A stretch of 6,162 nucleotides of DNA from Gammaproteobacteria bacterium. Its GTDB lineage: Bacteria > Pseudomonadota > Gammaproteobacteria > UWMA-0217. Shown piece after piece: positions 6,013 to 6,162 of the stretch (positions are counted from its first letter, which is position 1; each line of letters begins with the position of its first letter). The stretch is from positions 1-6,162 of the forward strand of contig JALVPS010000130.1 in NCBI GenBank assembly GCA_027031685.1. Reading direction: 5' to 3'. The position numbers and the translations under genes were made by a program. The notes below the pieces were generated by a model. It made no database searches, was not told the DNA's origin, and saw only the letters and a program-made list of their open reading frames with translations.

Positions 6013-6162
6013 ATGGCCCGCACCGTACATCGCCCCGCCCACTACGACGACCTGCTCGCCCTGCCGGAGCACCTGGTGGGCGAGATCATCGGCAGCGAGC
6101 TGCACACCCACCCGCGGCCCGCGCCCAGACACGCCCGCGCCGCCGCCGCCCTCACCGGCACC
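6013..6162 (+). CDS. Uma2-family putative endonuclease, 5' part only
   Basis: The first 50 codons are visible before the window ends. The N-terminal pattern HYDDLLALPEHLVGEIIGSE (10-29), followed by LHTHPRPAPRHARAAAALTG, matches the start of Uma2 (DUF820) proteins as remembered. There a Tyr-x-x-Leu-x-x-Leu-Pro segment leads into a Glu-Ile-Ile strand and a Pro-Arg-Pro-x-Pro-x-His turn. The family has a PD-(D/E)xK nuclease-like fold; most members have no proven function, and catalytic residues lie mainly beyond this window, so activity cannot be judged. Gly-Ser (27-28) replaces the more usual Asp-Gly after Glu-Ile-Ile. The start is ATG at 6013, immediately after an extended -10 box and without a Shine-Dalgarno. 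It is divergent from dus and not obviously linked to it in function. Base composition matches its neighbours. Confidence 0.82.
   Translation, partial: MARTVHRPAHYDDLLALPEHLVGEIIGSELHTHPRPAPRHARAAAALTGT

Noticed and set aside
5916..6023. N-terminal extension of dus to an upstream start at 6023
   Set aside because: The extra residues are not conserved-looking. They would overlap the uma2 start and both divergent promoters, and the DusA core begins just after ATG 5915.
1..6162. CRISPR arrays, tRNA/rRNA genes, insertion sequences, phage or defence cassettes
   Set aside because: I saw no repeat-spacer periodicity, no tRNA-like cloverleaf motif, no transposase and no terminal inverted repeats. 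The only defence-related hint is the partial Uma2 gene, which alone is not evidence of a system.

Overview
The window comes from a GC-rich bacterial chromosome (about 70% G+C by eye). The likely source is a gammaproteobacterium. Translated products read like Pseudomonas/Ectothiorhodospiraceae-type proteins: a DusA-type tRNA-dihydrouridine synthase, NagZ, a Pseudomonas-like hypoxanthine phosphoribosyltransferase and an S-methyl-5'-thioinosine phosphorylase. The lineage call is inference from remembered family sequences, not from a search.

Layout: seven genes lie on the minus strand and are transcribed right to left; one partial gene leaves the right edge on the plus strand. In minus-strand order they are: dus (5915-4902), nagZ (4909-3869, overlapping dus by 8 bp), an 83-bp gap, an MscS-type channel (3785-2679), a patatin-like hydrolase (2675-1761, 3 bp after the channel stop), a 66-bp gap holding a perfect TATAAT box, a DsrE-family protein (1694-1326), a hypoxanthine-guanine phosphoribosyltransferase (1309-737, TTG start) and an MTI/MTA phosphorylase (740 to beyond base 1, overlapping the previous stop as ATGA). 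Diverging from dus is the 5' end of a Uma2-family gene (6013-6162+).

Functional groups: (1) dus-nagZ pairs tRNA dihydrouridine synthesis with cell-wall recycling. (2) The channel and patatin-like hydrolase form a tightly spaced membrane-related pair. (3) The phosphorylase and phosphoribosyltransferase are consecutive steps: the first releases hypoxanthine from methylthioinosine and the second converts it to IMP. A small DsrE protein with one cysteine leads this third unit. Nearly every minus-strand gene has a clear Shine-Dalgarno. The exceptions are dus, which has none, and divergent uma2, whose extended -10 lies only 7 bp before its ATG and so predicts a leaderless mRNA.

The region is mostly ordinary housekeeping sequence. 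I found no CRISPR array, insertion sequence, RNA gene or clear novel system. The points most worth checking are the divergent dus/uma2 control region, the DsrE protein fronting a purine/methylthio salvage unit, and the channel-patatin pair lying between nagZ and the salvage genes. No stretch longer than about 100 bases lacks a gene.
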